Positions 1 to 9,816 are shown, numbered from the stretch's first letter. The stretch: 64,000 nt of DNA from an uncultured Oscillospiraceae bacterium (GCA_900541975.1 UQLR01000011.1:27606-91605), one strand, 5' to 3'. Numbers and translations: made by a program. Notes: a model not told the origin generated them from the sequence alone.

Positions 1-1089
1 TGCTCCGGTATGTTTACGGCAAACAGCATGAACTGCCTGACAGAGGTGCTTGGTATGGGCCTGCGCGGCAACGGGACAATCCCTGCGGTGTATTCGCAGC
101 GTTTGCAGCTGGCAAAAAGGGCCGGTATGCAGATTATGCAGCTGTTAAAGGAGAATATTCGTCCGCGGGATATTATGACGGAGGGCGCTTTTAAAAATGC
201 ACTTACGGTAGATATGGCGCTTGGATGCAGCACCAACAGCATGTTGCATTTACCTGCGATTGCACACGAATGTGGAATTGCGCTTGACCTGGACATAGCA
301 AACGGTATTTCGGCCAGGACGCCTAACCTGTGCCACCTTGCGCCTGCAGGCGACCATTTTATGGAACAGCTGGACGAGGCGGGCGGCGTATATGCTGTTA
401 TGCATGAGCTTGCAAAGCTTGGATTGCTGGCGACTGACTGCATGACCTGTACGGGAAAAACAGTTGGACAGAATATAGAAGGCTGTGAAATTAAAAATAC
501 GGATATTATCCGTACAGCGGAGAATCCGTACAGCAAAAGCGGCGGGATCGCTGTCCTCAAGGGGAATCTTGCGCCCGACGGCTGTGTAGTAAAACGCAGC
601 GCTGTTGCGGCGGAAATGATGCACCATACGGGCCCGGCCCGTGTATTTGACTGTGAGGAAACGGCGCTTAACGCCATTTATACCGGGAAAATTTATCCGG
701 GCGACGTGATTGTGATTCGCTATGAGGGGCCAAAGGGCGGCCCTGGTATGCGTGAGATGCTCAATCCGACCTCTGCGATTATGGGTAGCGGGCTGGGAAG
801 CTGTGTGGCGTTAATTACAGACGGGCGCTTTTCCGGTGCAACCCGTGGTGCGGCGATCGGGCATGTATCGCCTGAAGCGGCGGTGGGCGGCAATATTGCT
901 TTGATCCGGGAAGGCGATGTTATTGAAATTGATATAGAAAAAAATACGATTAACATGCTTGTTTCGGAAGAAGAGTTAAAAGCGCGCAGGGCACAGTGGC
1001 AGCCCAAGCCGCCTAAGGTTACGACGGGATATCTTGCGCGTTATGCAAAGCTCGTTACATCGGGCAGTACAGGCGCTGTGCTTGCTTAA
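1..1089 (+). CDS. ilvD: Dihydroxy-acid dehydratase, C-terminal part
   Basis: Dehydrates dihydroxy acids to 2-keto acids in isoleucine and valine synthesis, using an Fe-S cluster. The gene enters from the left edge: the frame is open from base 1 and 362 residues are visible of about 555 usual for the family. It opens with the family motif [11 protein letters not shown], whose Cys is a cluster ligand. [12 protein letters not shown] follows in mid-protein, and the C-terminal family motif [12 protein letters not shown] leads into [10 protein letters not shown] strong terminator follows 60 bases after the stop, so this is probably the last gene of an ilv operon lying to the left. Identity is secure; the start is outside the window. 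Confidence 0.95.
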   Translation, partial: CSGMFTANSMNCLTEVLGMGLRGNGTIPAVYSQRLQLAKRAGMQIMQLLKENIRPRDIMTEGAFKNALTVDMALGCSTNSMLHLPAIAHECGIALDLDIANGISARTPNLCHLAPAGDHFMEQLDEAGGVYAVMHELAKLGLLATDCMTCTGKTVGQNIEGCEIKNTDIIRTAENPYSKSGGIAVLKGNLAPDGCVVKRSAVAAEMMHHTGPARVFDCEETALNAIYTGKIYPGDVIVIRYEGPKGGPGMREMLNPTSAIMGSGLGSCVALITDGRFSGATRGAAIGHVSPEAAVGGNIALIREGDVIEIDIEKNTINMLVSEEELKARRAQWQPKPPKVTTGYLARYAKLVTSGSTGAVLA

Positions 1090-1152
1090 TATACATAGAT
1101 AAAGCCGTAATGTTGGCGATAAAAATTTGCAGGATATTTGTGCATAATAAAC

Positions 1153-1193
1153 AATTCACCCCTTGTATTATTGTTACAAGGGGTGAATTTTTA
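1153..1193 (+). terminator. Rho-independent terminator after ilvD
   Basis: A perfect 15-bp stem (1153-1167 with 1175-1189) has a 7-base loop and is followed by a short T run. It lies 63 bases after the ilvD stop and should end the ilv transcript. Confidence 0.9.
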
Positions 1194-1212
1194 TAATGAA
1201 GCAAAATTTTAT

Positions 1213-1241
1213 TTGAATCAAATGTGCAAATATGCTACAAT
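1213..1241 (+). promoter_or_regulatory. Sigma-A promoter for the EF-G paralogue
   Basis: TTGAAT at 1213-1218, a 17-base spacer and TACAAT at 1236-1241. It sits between the ilvD terminator and the next gene, leaving a leader of about 80 bases. Confidence 0.6.
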
Positions 1242-1328
1242 TAACAAGCGATTATATTTGTAATTGTAAAAAATGTCTTATCCTGGCGAAATATCTTTTA
1301 CGCAGGTAATCGAAAGGAGCAACCTGAA

Positions 1329-3398
1329 TTGAAACAGTATGATGCAAAAAAAATAATCAACATAGCGCTTGCGGGGCACAGTGGAGCGGGAAAAACCTCT
1401 GTTGCGGAAGCAATGCTTTATTTGGCGGGAGCTTCTGACCGGCTTGGTAAGGTTAGCGATGGAAATACAGTCTGCGACTTTGATGCGGAAGAGGTCAAAC
1501 GCAAGGTTTCAGTTGTGACCGCCGTGGCGCCGCTGGAATGGAAGGGCTATAAAATAAATTTAATTGATACGCCGGGGCTTTTTGATTTTGAAGGCGGCGT
1601 AAGCGAAGGGATGCGCGCAGCCGATACAGCGCTGATTGTTGTATCTGGCAAAAACGGTGTGAACGTTGGGACAGAAAAGGCGGTTAAGGCGGCGACGAAG
1701 TCGGGGCTTACAAAAGCATTTTTTGTCAACGGGCTTTGTGATGAAAGCGCGCGGTTTTATAGGGTGTTTGAAACGCTGAAGGCTTCTTTCGGCCCGTCTG
1801 TGTGCCCGGTTGTCGTCCCTTATATTGTAGATGGTAAAGCAAATTGCTACATAAATCTGCTGGAGCACAGAGCTTATCTGTATGAAAATGGAAAGATGAC
1901 GCCCACAGCCATGCCGGACATGGGCGACAGGCTTGACGGCCTGCGCACGGCAATTTGCGAGGCGGTTGCGGAAACCAGCGATGAAATGTTTGAAAAATAT
2001 TTTAGCGGGGAGGAGTTTACGCCCGAGGAAATTATTGTTGGGATCAGCACCGGCGTAAAAAATGGAACCATCAGCCCAGTATTTTGTGGCGACGCGCAAA
2101 ATACGTTCGGGATTGACCAGTTGTTGAATGGCCTTACTTGGCTTGCGCCAAGCGCTGCCGATAAGGGGTCGGAGATCGGCGTGGACACAAACGGCGACCC
2201 GGTTGAGCTTGCTGTTAATGAAAGCGGCGCCGCTGCAGCCGTTATTTTTAAAACGATTGCGGATCCGTTTGTGGGAAAGCTTTCTTATTTTAAAGTTATA
2301 TCCGGGAAAATATCCGCCGATACGCCGCTTGTGAATATGCGCACCGGCGCCCCTGAGCGTATTGGCAAGGTGCTAATTATACGCGGAAAAAAGCAGGAGG
2401 AGGTTCCGTATGTTGGCGCCGGGGATATTGGCGCCGTTGCCAAGCTGCAAGACGCCAGCACGGGGGACACTCTCTGTGCCCCTGCAAGAAAGGTGGTACT
2501 GGATCCTGTGGAATACCCGGCCCCGTCGTATTCTATGGCCATCTACCCAAAAACAAAGGGCGAAGAGGATAAAGTGGCGCAGGCGCTTGCGCGTATAGCT
2601 GAGGAAGACCCGACGATTAAATTTGCCAACAACACGGAAACGCATCAGATGCTTGTGTCTGGTATGGGGGAACAGCATCTGGACGTGGTCGTTTCTAAAA
2701 TAAAGGCAAAATTCGGTGTAGACGTATATTTGGAGGAGCCAAAAGTTGCCTACAGAGAAACCATACGCAAAAAAGTGCAGGTGCAGGGCAGGCATAAAAA
2801 ACAATCGGGCGGACATGGCCAGTTTGGCGACGTGTGGATTGAATTTGAGCCCTGTGACTGCGGAGATCTTGAATTTGCGGAAAGAGTGGTTGGCGGCGCT
2901 GTTCCCAAGGGCTTTTTTCCTGCGGTGGAAAAGGGGCTGCGTGACTGTATTAAAAAGGGCCCGCTTGCGGGATACCCGGTTGTCGGGCTAAAAGCAACGT
3001 TGTATGATGGGTCATATCATCCGGTGGATTCATCAGAAATGTCATTTAAAATGGCTGCTGCCGTTGCATATAAAAATGGGTTGCCACAGGCAAACCCAAC
3101 GCTGCTTGAACCGATTGGCGCGTTGAAGGCTACCGTGCCGGACAATAATATGGGCGATGTTATGGGTGAGGTTAACAAGCGCCGCGGACGCGTGCTTGGA
3201 ATGAATCCCGGAGAGGATGGCATGCAGATTGTGGAGGCGGAGGTCCCCATGGCCGAAATGAGTGATTTTGCAACGTATATTCGTCAAGTTACACAGGGCA
3301 GGGGAAGTTTTACCTTTACTTTTGAAAGATATGAGGACGCGCCTGCGAACGTGGCACAGAAGGTGATAGAGCGTGCAAAGCAGGAAGCAGAAGAGTAA
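1329..3398 (+). CDS. EF-G-like translational GTPase paralogue
   Basis: A 689-residue protein with full EF-G architecture: G domain, domain II, then domains III-V. It is a second EF-G besides the one in the str operon at 24.3 kb. The P-loop GHSGAGKT is at residues 16-23 and DTPG near 79. The switch I motif RGITI is replaced by RKVSV, and the guanine-specificity motif NKxD reads NGLC. Such divergent EF-G paralogues are common in Clostridia and their role is not established; translocation under special conditions, recycling or target protection are all open. The start is TTG at 1329, chosen for the AAAGGAG box at 1313-1319 and the MKQYDAKKI start typical of EF-G. It appears to be a single-gene transcript with its own promoter and terminator. 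Confidence 0.85.
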   Translation: MKQYDAKKIINIALAGHSGAGKTSVAEAMLYLAGASDRLGKVSDGNTVCDFDAEEVKRKVSVVTAVAPLEWKGYKINLIDTPGLFDFEGGVSEGMRAADTALIVVSGKNGVNVGTEKAVKAATKSGLTKAFFVNGLCDESARFYRVFETLKASFGPSVCPVVVPYIVDGKANCYINLLEHRAYLYENGKMTPTAMPDMGDRLDGLRTAICEAVAETSDEMFEKYFSGEEFTPEEIIVGISTGVKNGTISPVFCGDAQNTFGIDQLLNGLTWLAPSAADKGSEIGVDTNGDPVELAVNESGAAAAVIFKTIADPFVGKLSYFKVISGKISADTPLVNMRTGAPERIGKVLIIRGKKQEEVPYVGAGDIGAVAKLQDASTGDTLCAPARKVVLDPVEYPAPSYSMAIYPKTKGEEDKVAQALARIAEEDPTIKFANNTETHQMLVSGMGEQHLDVVVSKIKAKFGVDVYLEEPKVAYRETIRKKVQVQGRHKKQSGGHGQFGDVWIEFEPCDCGDLEFAERVVGGAVPKGFFPAVEKGLRDCIKKGPLAGYPVVGLKATLYDGSYHPVDSSEMSFKMAAAVAYKNGLPQANPTLLEPIGALKATVPDNNMGDVMGEVNKRRGRVLGMNPGEDGMQIVEAEVPMAEMSDFATYIRQVTQGRGSFTFTFERYEDAPANVAQKVIERAKQEAEE

Positions 3399-3491
3399 AA
3401 AAGACGTTTGCCACCATGTTTACAAAAGTTTGGAAGCGCGGTGGTAAACTGCTGGATTTGCACTGCTGTATAAAATAGAACAGAGTAGTTG

Positions 3492-3520
3492 GAGGCGGAA
3501 GTATTTCCGCCTCTTTATTT
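3492..3520 (+). terminator. Terminator after EF-G paralogue
   Basis: A 9-bp stem (3492-3500 with 3505-3513) closes on a GTAT tetraloop and is followed by TTTATTTT. A weaker 10-bp hairpin with a long loop lies just upstream at about 3406-3449. Confidence 0.85.
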
Positions 3521-3534
3521 TAACGGCAATGTGC

Positions 3535-3563
3535 TTGCAAATAGGATAAATATCGTGTAAAAT
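3535..3563 (+). promoter_or_regulatory. Sigma-A promoter for the ABC exporter
   Basis: TTGCAA at 3535-3540, a 17-base spacer and TAAAAT at 3558-3563, upstream of the ABC ATPase gene and downstream of a terminator. Confidence 0.55.
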
Positions 3564-3630
3564 ACTCTATAAAATGGCTTTTTAAAATATAAAAAAGCTC
3601 TATTCTGTGTATGTCAGGGGGAGAAATGTT

Positions 3631-4344
3631 ATGCTGAAAATCAGCCATCTTACAAAGACCTATGGTTCTAAAAAAGCCGTGGATGACCTGAGTTTGGAGA
3701 TCCTGCCGGGAGAGATATATGGGTTTATCGGGCATAACGGCGCCGGGAAGACCACAACAATCAAAGCATGCTGTGGATTATTGCAGTTTGATTTGGGAGA
3801 GATACTGGTAGACGGCATATCTGTTCAAAAAGATCCGATTGCCTGCAAGCAGCGCCTTGCTTATATTCCGGATAATCCGGATCTGTATGATTTTATGTCC
3901 GGGACCAAGTATTTAAATTTTATTGCCGATATTTACAATGTGTCGCAGGAAGACCGTCAGCAGCGGATCCGCCAGTATGCGGATATGTTTGAGATTACCC
4001 AAAATCTTTCGGAACCGATTAACGCGTATTCGCATGGAATGAAACAAAAAATTGCGCTGATTTCTGCCTTGCTTCACAAACCACGGCTTATGCTGCTGGA
4101 TGAACCGTTTGTTGGGCTGGACCCAAAGGCTGCGCACCTTTTAAAGGAACAGATGCGGCAGCTTTGCAACGATGGCGGCGCGATCTTTTTTTCGACCCAT
4201 GTGCTAGAGGTGGCGGAAAAGCTTTGTGATAAAATTGCCATTATTAAAAACGGGCGGCTGGTTGTAAGCGGCCCTACGCAAGAGGTGCGGGGCAATACAT
4301 CTTTGGAAGAGGTTTTTTTGGAATTGGAGGGTACCGATGGCTAA
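3631..4344 (+). CDS. ABC transporter ATP-binding protein
   Basis: Cytoplasmic ATPase subunit of a two-gene ABC transporter, 237 residues. Walker A is GHNGAGKT at residues 34-41 and Walker B is MLLDEP. The signature loop is YSHGM instead of LSGGQ, as in many CcmA/YhaQ-type exporters, and the H-loop is STH. I chose ATG 3631 because AGGGGGA lies 8-9 bases upstream; an in-frame GTG at 3607 is less likely. The stop overlaps the start of the permease gene by 8 bases, so the two are translationally coupled. The substrate cannot be told from sequence. Confidence 0.9.
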   Translation: MLKISHLTKTYGSKKAVDDLSLEILPGEIYGFIGHNGAGKTTTIKACCGLLQFDLGEILVDGISVQKDPIACKQRLAYIPDNPDLYDFMSGTKYLNFIADIYNVSQEDRQQRIRQYADMFEITQNLSEPINAYSHGMKQKIALISALLHKPRLMLLDEPFVGLDPKAAHLLKEQMRQLCNDGGAIFFSTHVLEVAEKLCDKIAIIKNGRLVVSGPTQEVRGNTSLEEVFLELEGTDG

Positions 4345-5962
4345 AACTGTTTACTTGCTGCTGAAAAACCGTTTACAGGCTCTGGCTTTTTCAATGTTTA
4401 AAATGTCAAAAGGAAAGAAGACCAGTACGACAAAAACGGTTTTATTGACCCTTTTAGCGGTTTATCTGTTTTTTTGTATTTTTCTGTTTATGACGTTTTT
4501 GTTTGCAGCGATTGCGCCGCCGCTAATTCATGCAGGCCAGCAGTGGCTTTATTTTGCCATTGCCGCTGCCGTTTCGCTGCTGTTTTGTTTAATTGGAAGC
4601 GTTTTCACGGCGCAGTCTTATCTGTTTGAGGCAAAGGACAACGAGCTGCTTTTAAGCATGCCGGTGAAGCCTTCGGCCATTTTGCTCAGCCGCCTTCTTA
4701 TGCTGCTGGTACTGACGTATATCTATGAATTGCTTATTATGATACCGTCGGCAGTTGCATATAGCTTTTTTGCTGCATTTACACCTTTTGGCCTTTTGTG
4801 CTTTGTTTTGGGCGCTTTTTTGCTGCCGCTGCTTGCAGTGGCGCTTTCCTGTGTGCTGGGCTGGCTGATGGGACTGCTGTTTGCAAGACTGCGCAGGAAA
4901 AATATTGTCGTAGCACTGCTGATGTTTGCTTTGATAGGCCTTTATCTCTATTTATATACCAACTTGCAAAGCTATCTTGATCAGCTTGTGGCCAACAGTG
5001 AGCAGATTGCCCAGGTGGTCAGGCAGTTTCTGCCGCCTGCTTACAGCTTTGGGTGCGCAGTAGGGCAGCAGGACGTTTTGCATATGCTTTTGCTTATATT
5101 ATGGTGTGTTCTGCCAATTGGCGCGGTTTACTGGTTCTTGTCCAAACGGTTTGTCCGAATGGTTACAGCAACCAAAACGTTGGGCAGGGTGAAGTATAAG
5201 GAACAGAAACTGAGAAAAAACAGTATAAAGATGGCGCTTTTAAAGAAAGAAATTGCGTATTTTTTGAGCATGCCTTCTTATATTTTAAACTGTTCGTTTG
5301 GGACAATAATGGCCGTGCTGGCTGCCGGTGTTATGCTCTTTGAAGGCGATAAGCTTCTTGTGATGCTCAGAGATGTTTCGCCGGGTCTAACGGCGATTTT
5401 GCCGGTGCTTTGGTGTGCAGTAATCAGTTTGTGCTGTGCCATGAACGATGTTTCCGCACCTTCTATTTCTCTGGAAGGAAAAACGCTTTGGATTTTAAAG
5501 GCTCAGCCGGTTCCGGTAATGGATATCTTTTTTGCAAAATCTCTGACCAATCTGATTGTCAGTGCGCCAGGGATTGTGGTTGCGGCTGTTGTTGGCGCAA
5601 TTGTTATGCCGTTTGGAGTTGCCGATATTTTGTTGCTGCTGCTGGTTCCGGCTTTGGTATGCGTATTTAGCGGAATGCTGGGTGTTTGTGTAAATCTTTT
5701 GTGCCCGCGTTTTGACTGGGTAAATGAAACGGCAGTTATAAAACAAAGTGCAAGCGTGCTGATCGCATTGCTGGCAGGAATAATTTTGTCTGCTCCGCCG
5801 TTTGTCATAGCGTTTGTACTTGCCCTTTTTGCATCTTTGGTTTCGGCCATTTCCGGCACGCTGGCGCTTGTGTTCTGCGTTTTGTATTTTATTTTATTAA
5901 ACGTGCTGCTTTATTTGTTTATGCGTTTTAAAGGGCAAAAAATTTTTGCCAGACTTTCATAA
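4337..5962 (+). CDS. ABC transporter permease, multi-span
   Basis: A 541-residue integral membrane protein that pairs with the preceding ATPase. Hydrophobic spans fall near residues 33-60, 70-90, 115-180, 190-210, 250-270, then 310-330 and several more to the C terminus. A basic cytoplasmic stretch in the middle runs from about 280 to 300. The layout resembles the large permeases encoded beside CcmA-like ATPases in Firmicutes. No substrate signature is visible. A terminator follows 25 bases after the stop, so the unit is bicistronic. Confidence 0.85.
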   Translation: MAKTVYLLLKNRLQALAFSMFKMSKGKKTSTTKTVLLTLLAVYLFFCIFLFMTFLFAAIAPPLIHAGQQWLYFAIAAAVSLLFCLIGSVFTAQSYLFEAKDNELLLSMPVKPSAILLSRLLMLLVLTYIYELLIMIPSAVAYSFFAAFTPFGLLCFVLGAFLLPLLAVALSCVLGWLMGLLFARLRRKNIVVALLMFALIGLYLYLYTNLQSYLDQLVANSEQIAQVVRQFLPPAYSFGCAVGQQDVLHMLLLILWCVLPIGAVYWFLSKRFVRMVTATKTLGRVKYKEQKLRKNSIKMALLKKEIAYFLSMPSYILNCSFGTIMAVLAAGVMLFEGDKLLVMLRDVSPGLTAILPVLWCAVISLCCAMNDVSAPSISLEGKTLWILKAQPVPVMDIFFAKSLTNLIVSAPGIVVAAVVGAIVMPFGVADILLLLLVPALVCVFSGMLGVCVNLLCPRFDWVNETAVIKQSASVLIALLAGIILSAPPFVIAFVLALFASLVSAISGTLALVFCVLYFILLNVLLYLFMRFKGQKIFARLS

Positions 5963-5986
5963 AAAAGTAAAGGAAAGAACCTGTAG

Positions 5987-6022
5987 CAGGCCGGACAACT
6001 ACAACTGTCTGGCCTGTTTTTC
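5987..6022 (+). terminator. Terminator after ABC permease
   Basis: An 11-bp stem with one G-U pair (5987-5997 with 6006-6016) and an 8-base loop, followed by TTTTTCTTG. Confidence 0.85.
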
Positions 6023-6051
6023 TTGTATTTTTGTCTGTTTTATAGTATAAT
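6023..6051 (+). promoter_or_regulatory. Sigma-A promoter for the unknown-pyrC-pyrF unit
   Basis: TTGTAT at 6023-6028, a 17-base spacer and TATAAT at 6046-6051. It begins immediately after the T run of the preceding terminator. Confidence 0.6.
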
Positions 6052-6126
6052 TTTTTAACACAGATTTTTGTGCGTATAAAAACGGAACAGCCGGCAGGCG
6101 CTGCATCTGCCGCAGGAGGAGTGGCT

Positions 6127-7479
6127 ATGCTTCTGAAAGCAAAGAGAAACTGTATTTGTATATTGTTTGCAATTTTACTGTTGGTGGTCCTGGCCCTTCC
6201 GGCAGCTGCGTCTGACGTAGACGTCAGCTACCGTCTTTCACCGCTTTCCATGAGCGTAAAGCTTCCCGGGAACGATCTTGTTGTCACAAGGCAAACGGAA
6301 AAAAACAGTCCGCTGTATGAAAAGCTGGGGCTGGATGCTGCGCAGACACAGGACCGTATGGAAAAAGAAAATTTGTATTTATTGGCCTACCCGGCAGACC
6401 AATCTTATGAAATTGATGTGGAGATGACTGAAAACGAACAAAGTAAAGAGGTTCATAATTTGAAATTTCTGTCTGAAAAGCAGATTGCTGCGTTTAAACA
6501 GCAGCTTTTGGAGAGACAAAACAGTGTAAACGGCTCGGTCACGGAGACACCGCAGGCATTGTTTTTTGATTTTGAAACGCATACAGCGCTGCAAAATGGG
6601 GAAACCCATACGATAACGGCCTATACAATTGTCAACGGCCGGCAGATCCTGCTGCGCCTGCAATCTGCAGGGGACAATATTTCGGTAGAAGAGCTTGGCG
6701 TTTTTCATAATATGGTTAGCAGTGTTACATTCAGCCAGATTGTGGAGAAACCGCTGGATGTAAATATGGGCGTTGTATTGCTTGCTGCTTTTGCCGTTGT
6801 ACTTGTACTGGCCGCAGCCTTTGCGCTGATTATTTTTTTCAGGACAAAAAAGCGTATTCGCACAAATGGGGAAGCATGTGTATATCCGCAGCTGCACAGT
6901 GCGCATTCACCCATGGATGATTTTTATGATGAATTGCAAAAAGACGGTCTGTTCAATGGCCGGCCACCCGTACCCGTGCAGAGTGTTACAAGCGTAGACG
7001 TTAGAAAAAATGAGCCGCAGGACCGGGTGTTTAAAAATAAACCGTTGCGGGTAGACGTAGAAGTGGCGATAGAGAAAAATGCAACCCAAAACGCGGAGTC
7101 CCAGAAGCAGACTGTGTTAGAAGAGGAAAAGGACAGCGTAGAGCTTTCCAGAAGCAACAATGAAGATTATGACGAAGCAGTTACAGAAGAAAACTTACAA
7201 AAAAGTGGTAAACTGCGTATTTTTGTAGGAAGGGCCGGCTCAAAAGCGAAAAATTCGGTATCTTCTGCCGGCAATGTATGGAAATACACAAATGAAGGGA
7301 CAATAAAAGAAAACGGAAGTACTCCCATACATAAAGGCGCTCCCAAAAAGAAAAAACCGGTGCAGCAACGGGTTCCACGGCAGGAAAGGAAGCGGCCGGA
7401 AGCAGTGCATGCGATTGTACGGGAGGACGAGATTGTATCGGCCTTTGAAACCGACAGCTACTGGGATAAATACAGATAA
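6127..7479 (+). CDS. Unknown single-span membrane protein
   Basis: I do not recognise this 450-residue protein. Visible parts are a basic N terminus and hydrophobic signal segment (about residues 8-30, ending PAAAS), an extracellular domain of about 190 residues without cysteines, one transmembrane helix around 220-242, and a basic, low-complexity cytoplasmic tail of about 200 residues. The extracellular part reads like a lipid- or stress-sensing domain of the kind seen in uncharacterised clostridial membrane proteins, but this is not a firm assignment. ATG 6127 is preferred because AGGAGGA lies 6 bases upstream; an in-frame GTG at 6070 has no such site. It is followed within 20 bases by pyrC, so it may be co-transcribed with the pyrimidine genes. 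Confidence 0.75.
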   Translation: MLLKAKRNCICILFAILLLVVLALPAAASDVDVSYRLSPLSMSVKLPGNDLVVTRQTEKNSPLYEKLGLDAAQTQDRMEKENLYLLAYPADQSYEIDVEMTENEQSKEVHNLKFLSEKQIAAFKQQLLERQNSVNGSVTETPQALFFDFETHTALQNGETHTITAYTIVNGRQILLRLQSAGDNISVEELGVFHNMVSSVTFSQIVEKPLDVNMGVVLLAAFAVVLVLAAAFALIIFFRTKKRIRTNGEACVYPQLHSAHSPMDDFYDELQKDGLFNGRPPVPVQSVTSVDVRKNEPQDRVFKNKPLRVDVEVAIEKNATQNAESQKQTVLEEEKDSVELSRSNNEDYDEAVTEENLQKSGKLRIFVGRAGSKAKNSVSSAGNVWKYTNEGTIKENGSTPIHKGAPKKKKPVQQRVPRQERKRPEAVHAIVREDEIVSAFETDSYWDKYR

Positions 7480-7498
7480 AAAAGGGGGCGGTGCAACA

Positions 7499-8779
7499 AT
7501 GGGCGGGATGCTGATAAAAAATGCAAGAGTTGTGGACCCATCTTTAGGGTTGAACCAGATTATGCATATTTTCATAAACAAAGGCGTAGTGCAGGCGCTT
7601 GGTACGCACGTACAGACAGCTGATACAGTAATAGAAGCAGACGGACTGGTTGCTGCGCCCGGTCTGGTAGATATGCATGTACATCTGCGCGAACCTGGCT
7701 ATACGCAAAAGGAAGATATTTTTTCCGGATGCCGGGCGGCAGCTGCAGGTGGGGTGACAAGTTTGCTTGCCATGCCAAACACAGATCCCACGGTGGACAA
7801 CGCTCAGACAGTACGTTATATTTTAGACAAGGCAAAAATGGCCGATGCGCATGTATATGTGGCTGCAAGTGTTACAAAAGGCCTTAAAAGCCAACAGTTG
7901 TGCGATATACATCAGCTGCACAAAAGTGGAGCAATCGCGTTGACAGACGATGGAAGACCGGTGGAAAATACCGCGTTTATGGCGCAGGCCATGCAACAGG
8001 CGCCAAAGCTGGGAATGACGGTTGTGGCCCATTGCGAGGATCTGTACCTGGCGCAGGGCGGTATTATGCATGAAGGGGAGGTTTCACAACGCCTTGGCGT
8101 AAAAGGGATTTCTGCCGCGGCAGAGGATGCAGGTACGGCGCGGGAAATTGCGCTTGCCGCTGCATATGGTGTACCGGTGCATATTTGCCATGTGAGTACC
8201 AAAACGTCTGTAGAGCTAATCCGGGATGCAAAACGCAGGGGCGTGCCGGTAACGGCAGAAACTGCGCCGCATTATTTTGCGTTTACAGATCGGGCGCTTT
8301 TAAAAAGGGATGCGGATTTTAGAATGAACCCGCCTCTTCGCACGGAGGAAGACAGAAAAGCCATTATCGGCGCGCTGTGCGACGGGACCATTGATGCGAT
8401 TGCAACGGACCATGCGCCGCACGCACCGCAGGAAAAGGCCGATTTTGAAAAAGCGCCCAACGGGGCGATTGGAATGGAAACCTCATTGAGCGCAGGATTG
8501 ACGTTTTTGGTGCAAACCGGAGCGCTTACGCTGCCGCAGCTGCTGGATAAGATGTCATATACGCCTGCAAGGCTGTTGCGTATTCCAGCCGGAAGCCTGC
8601 GTGCGGGTATGCCCGCGGATATTGTATTGTTTGATCCAGACACTTCCTGGACGGTTGACCCGGAGCGCCTGCATGGAAAATCAAAAAATACGCCGTTTAA
8701 AGGGATGACTCTTAAAGGAAAGGTTAAAACGACCATTCTTGCAGGCAGGGTTGTTTACCAGGATATGGACTGCCGGTAA
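7499..8779 (+). CDS. pyrC: Dihydroorotase
   Basis: Interconverts carbamoyl aspartate and dihydroorotate in pyrimidine synthesis, in the cytoplasm. The 426-residue length fits the class I (PyrC/allantoinase-like) amidohydrolases. The metal motif HVHLREPG starts at His60, and the catalytic Asp sits in ATDHAPH near residue 305. Start is ATG 7499, with a GGGGG-rich site 11 bases upstream; ATG 7508 is an in-frame alternative. pyrF follows 50 bases downstream, so this is a small pyr operon. No PyrR-type attenuator was recognised. Confidence 0.95.
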   Translation: MGGMLIKNARVVDPSLGLNQIMHIFINKGVVQALGTHVQTADTVIEADGLVAAPGLVDMHVHLREPGYTQKEDIFSGCRAAAAGGVTSLLAMPNTDPTVDNAQTVRYILDKAKMADAHVYVAASVTKGLKSQQLCDIHQLHKSGAIALTDDGRPVENTAFMAQAMQQAPKLGMTVVAHCEDLYLAQGGIMHEGEVSQRLGVKGISAAAEDAGTAREIALAAAYGVPVHICHVSTKTSVELIRDAKRRGVPVTAETAPHYFAFTDRALLKRDADFRMNPPLRTEEDRKAIIGALCDGTIDAIATDHAPHAPQEKADFEKAPNGAIGMETSLSAGLTFLVQTGALTLPQLLDKMSYTPARLLRIPAGSLRAGMPADIVLFDPDTSWTVDPERLHGKSKNTPFKGMTLKGKVKTTILAGRVVYQDMDCR

Positions 8780-8829
8780 AGCACGGCGGCTGTACAGAAC
8801 AAAAAAAGAAGCCATATGGAGGGAACACA

Positions 8830-9765
8830 ATGGCATTGGACAGATTGATTGAGAAAATTGCAGAGAAGCAAAACCCCACAGTTGCGGGGCTTGACCCAAA
8901 GTTGGATTATATTCCAGAGCATATTAAGCAGGCGGCGTTTGCCCGGTTTGGAAAGACAATGGAAGGCGCGGCAGAAGCGATTTGGGTGTATAACCGGGGA
9001 CTGATTGATGCTTTATGTACAGCTGTACCCGCTGTAAAGCCACAGGCCGCCTATTATGAAATGTATGGATGGCAGGGTATGCAGACGCTTGCCAAGACAG
9101 TTGCATATGCGCAGAAAAAAGGCATGTTTGTGATTATGGATGGAAAGCGCAACGATATAGGCACTACAATGCAGGCCTATGCCGCGGCGCACCTTGGCAT
9201 AACGGAGATTGACGGGGAAAAATTTACGGCGTTTGGCGCAGATGCGCTTACAGTAAACGGCTATCTTGGGTCAGACGGTATTTTGCCGCTTACCGATGTA
9301 TGCAGGAAGATGAATAAGGCAATATTTGTGCTTGTAAAAACATCGAACCCAAGTTCCGGCGAACTGCAGAATCTGTGTTTGGAGGGTGCGGAGAGTATTT
9401 ACCTGCGCATGGGGAAAATGTGCGAAAAATGGGGGGAGGAAATCCCCGGAAAATATGGATATTCAGGTGTAGGTGCAGTTGTGGGTGCGACATATCCACA
9501 GCAGCTGACAGAGCTGCGCGCAGAGCTACCGCGGACCTTTTTCCTTGTACCGGGATACGGCGCGCAGGGGGGGACGGCAAGCAATATAGCCGGCGCGTTT
9601 GACAAAAACGGGCTGGGTGCGATTGTAAATTCATCCCGTGGGATTATGTGCGCCTGGCAGAAGGAAAAATGCGACCCGCAGGATTATGCAGGGGCCGCGT
9701 TGCGCGAGGCGCAAAAGATGCGGGAGCTTTTGGCGGATGTTACAGGAAAGATTGTATTGCCATAA
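8830..9765 (+). CDS. pyrF: Orotidine 5'-phosphate decarboxylase, long type
   Basis: Makes UMP from OMP, the last step of pyrimidine synthesis. At 311 residues it belongs to the longer PyrF subfamily rather than the 230-240 residue E. coli type. VAGLDPKLDYIP is near the N terminus, and the catalytic Lys/Asp pair sits in DGKRNDIG near residue 105. The phosphate loop is in the VPGYGAQGG segment near 240. GGAGGG lies just upstream of ATG 8830. It ends the pyr unit and is followed by a terminator at 9817. Confidence 0.95.
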   Translation: MALDRLIEKIAEKQNPTVAGLDPKLDYIPEHIKQAAFARFGKTMEGAAEAIWVYNRGLIDALCTAVPAVKPQAAYYEMYGWQGMQTLAKTVAYAQKKGMFVIMDGKRNDIGTTMQAYAAAHLGITEIDGEKFTAFGADALTVNGYLGSDGILPLTDVCRKMNKAIFVLVKTSNPSSGELQNLCLEGAESIYLRMGKMCEKWGEEIPGKYGYSGVGAVVGATYPQQLTELRAELPRTFFLVPGYGAQGGTASNIAGAFDKNGLGAIVNSSRGIMCAWQKEKCDPQDYAGAALREAQKMRELLADVTGKIVLP

Positions 9766-9816
9766 GAAAGCCCCTGTATGCAAAAATTTGATCTGATATA
9801 GAATTAGAATATATAC

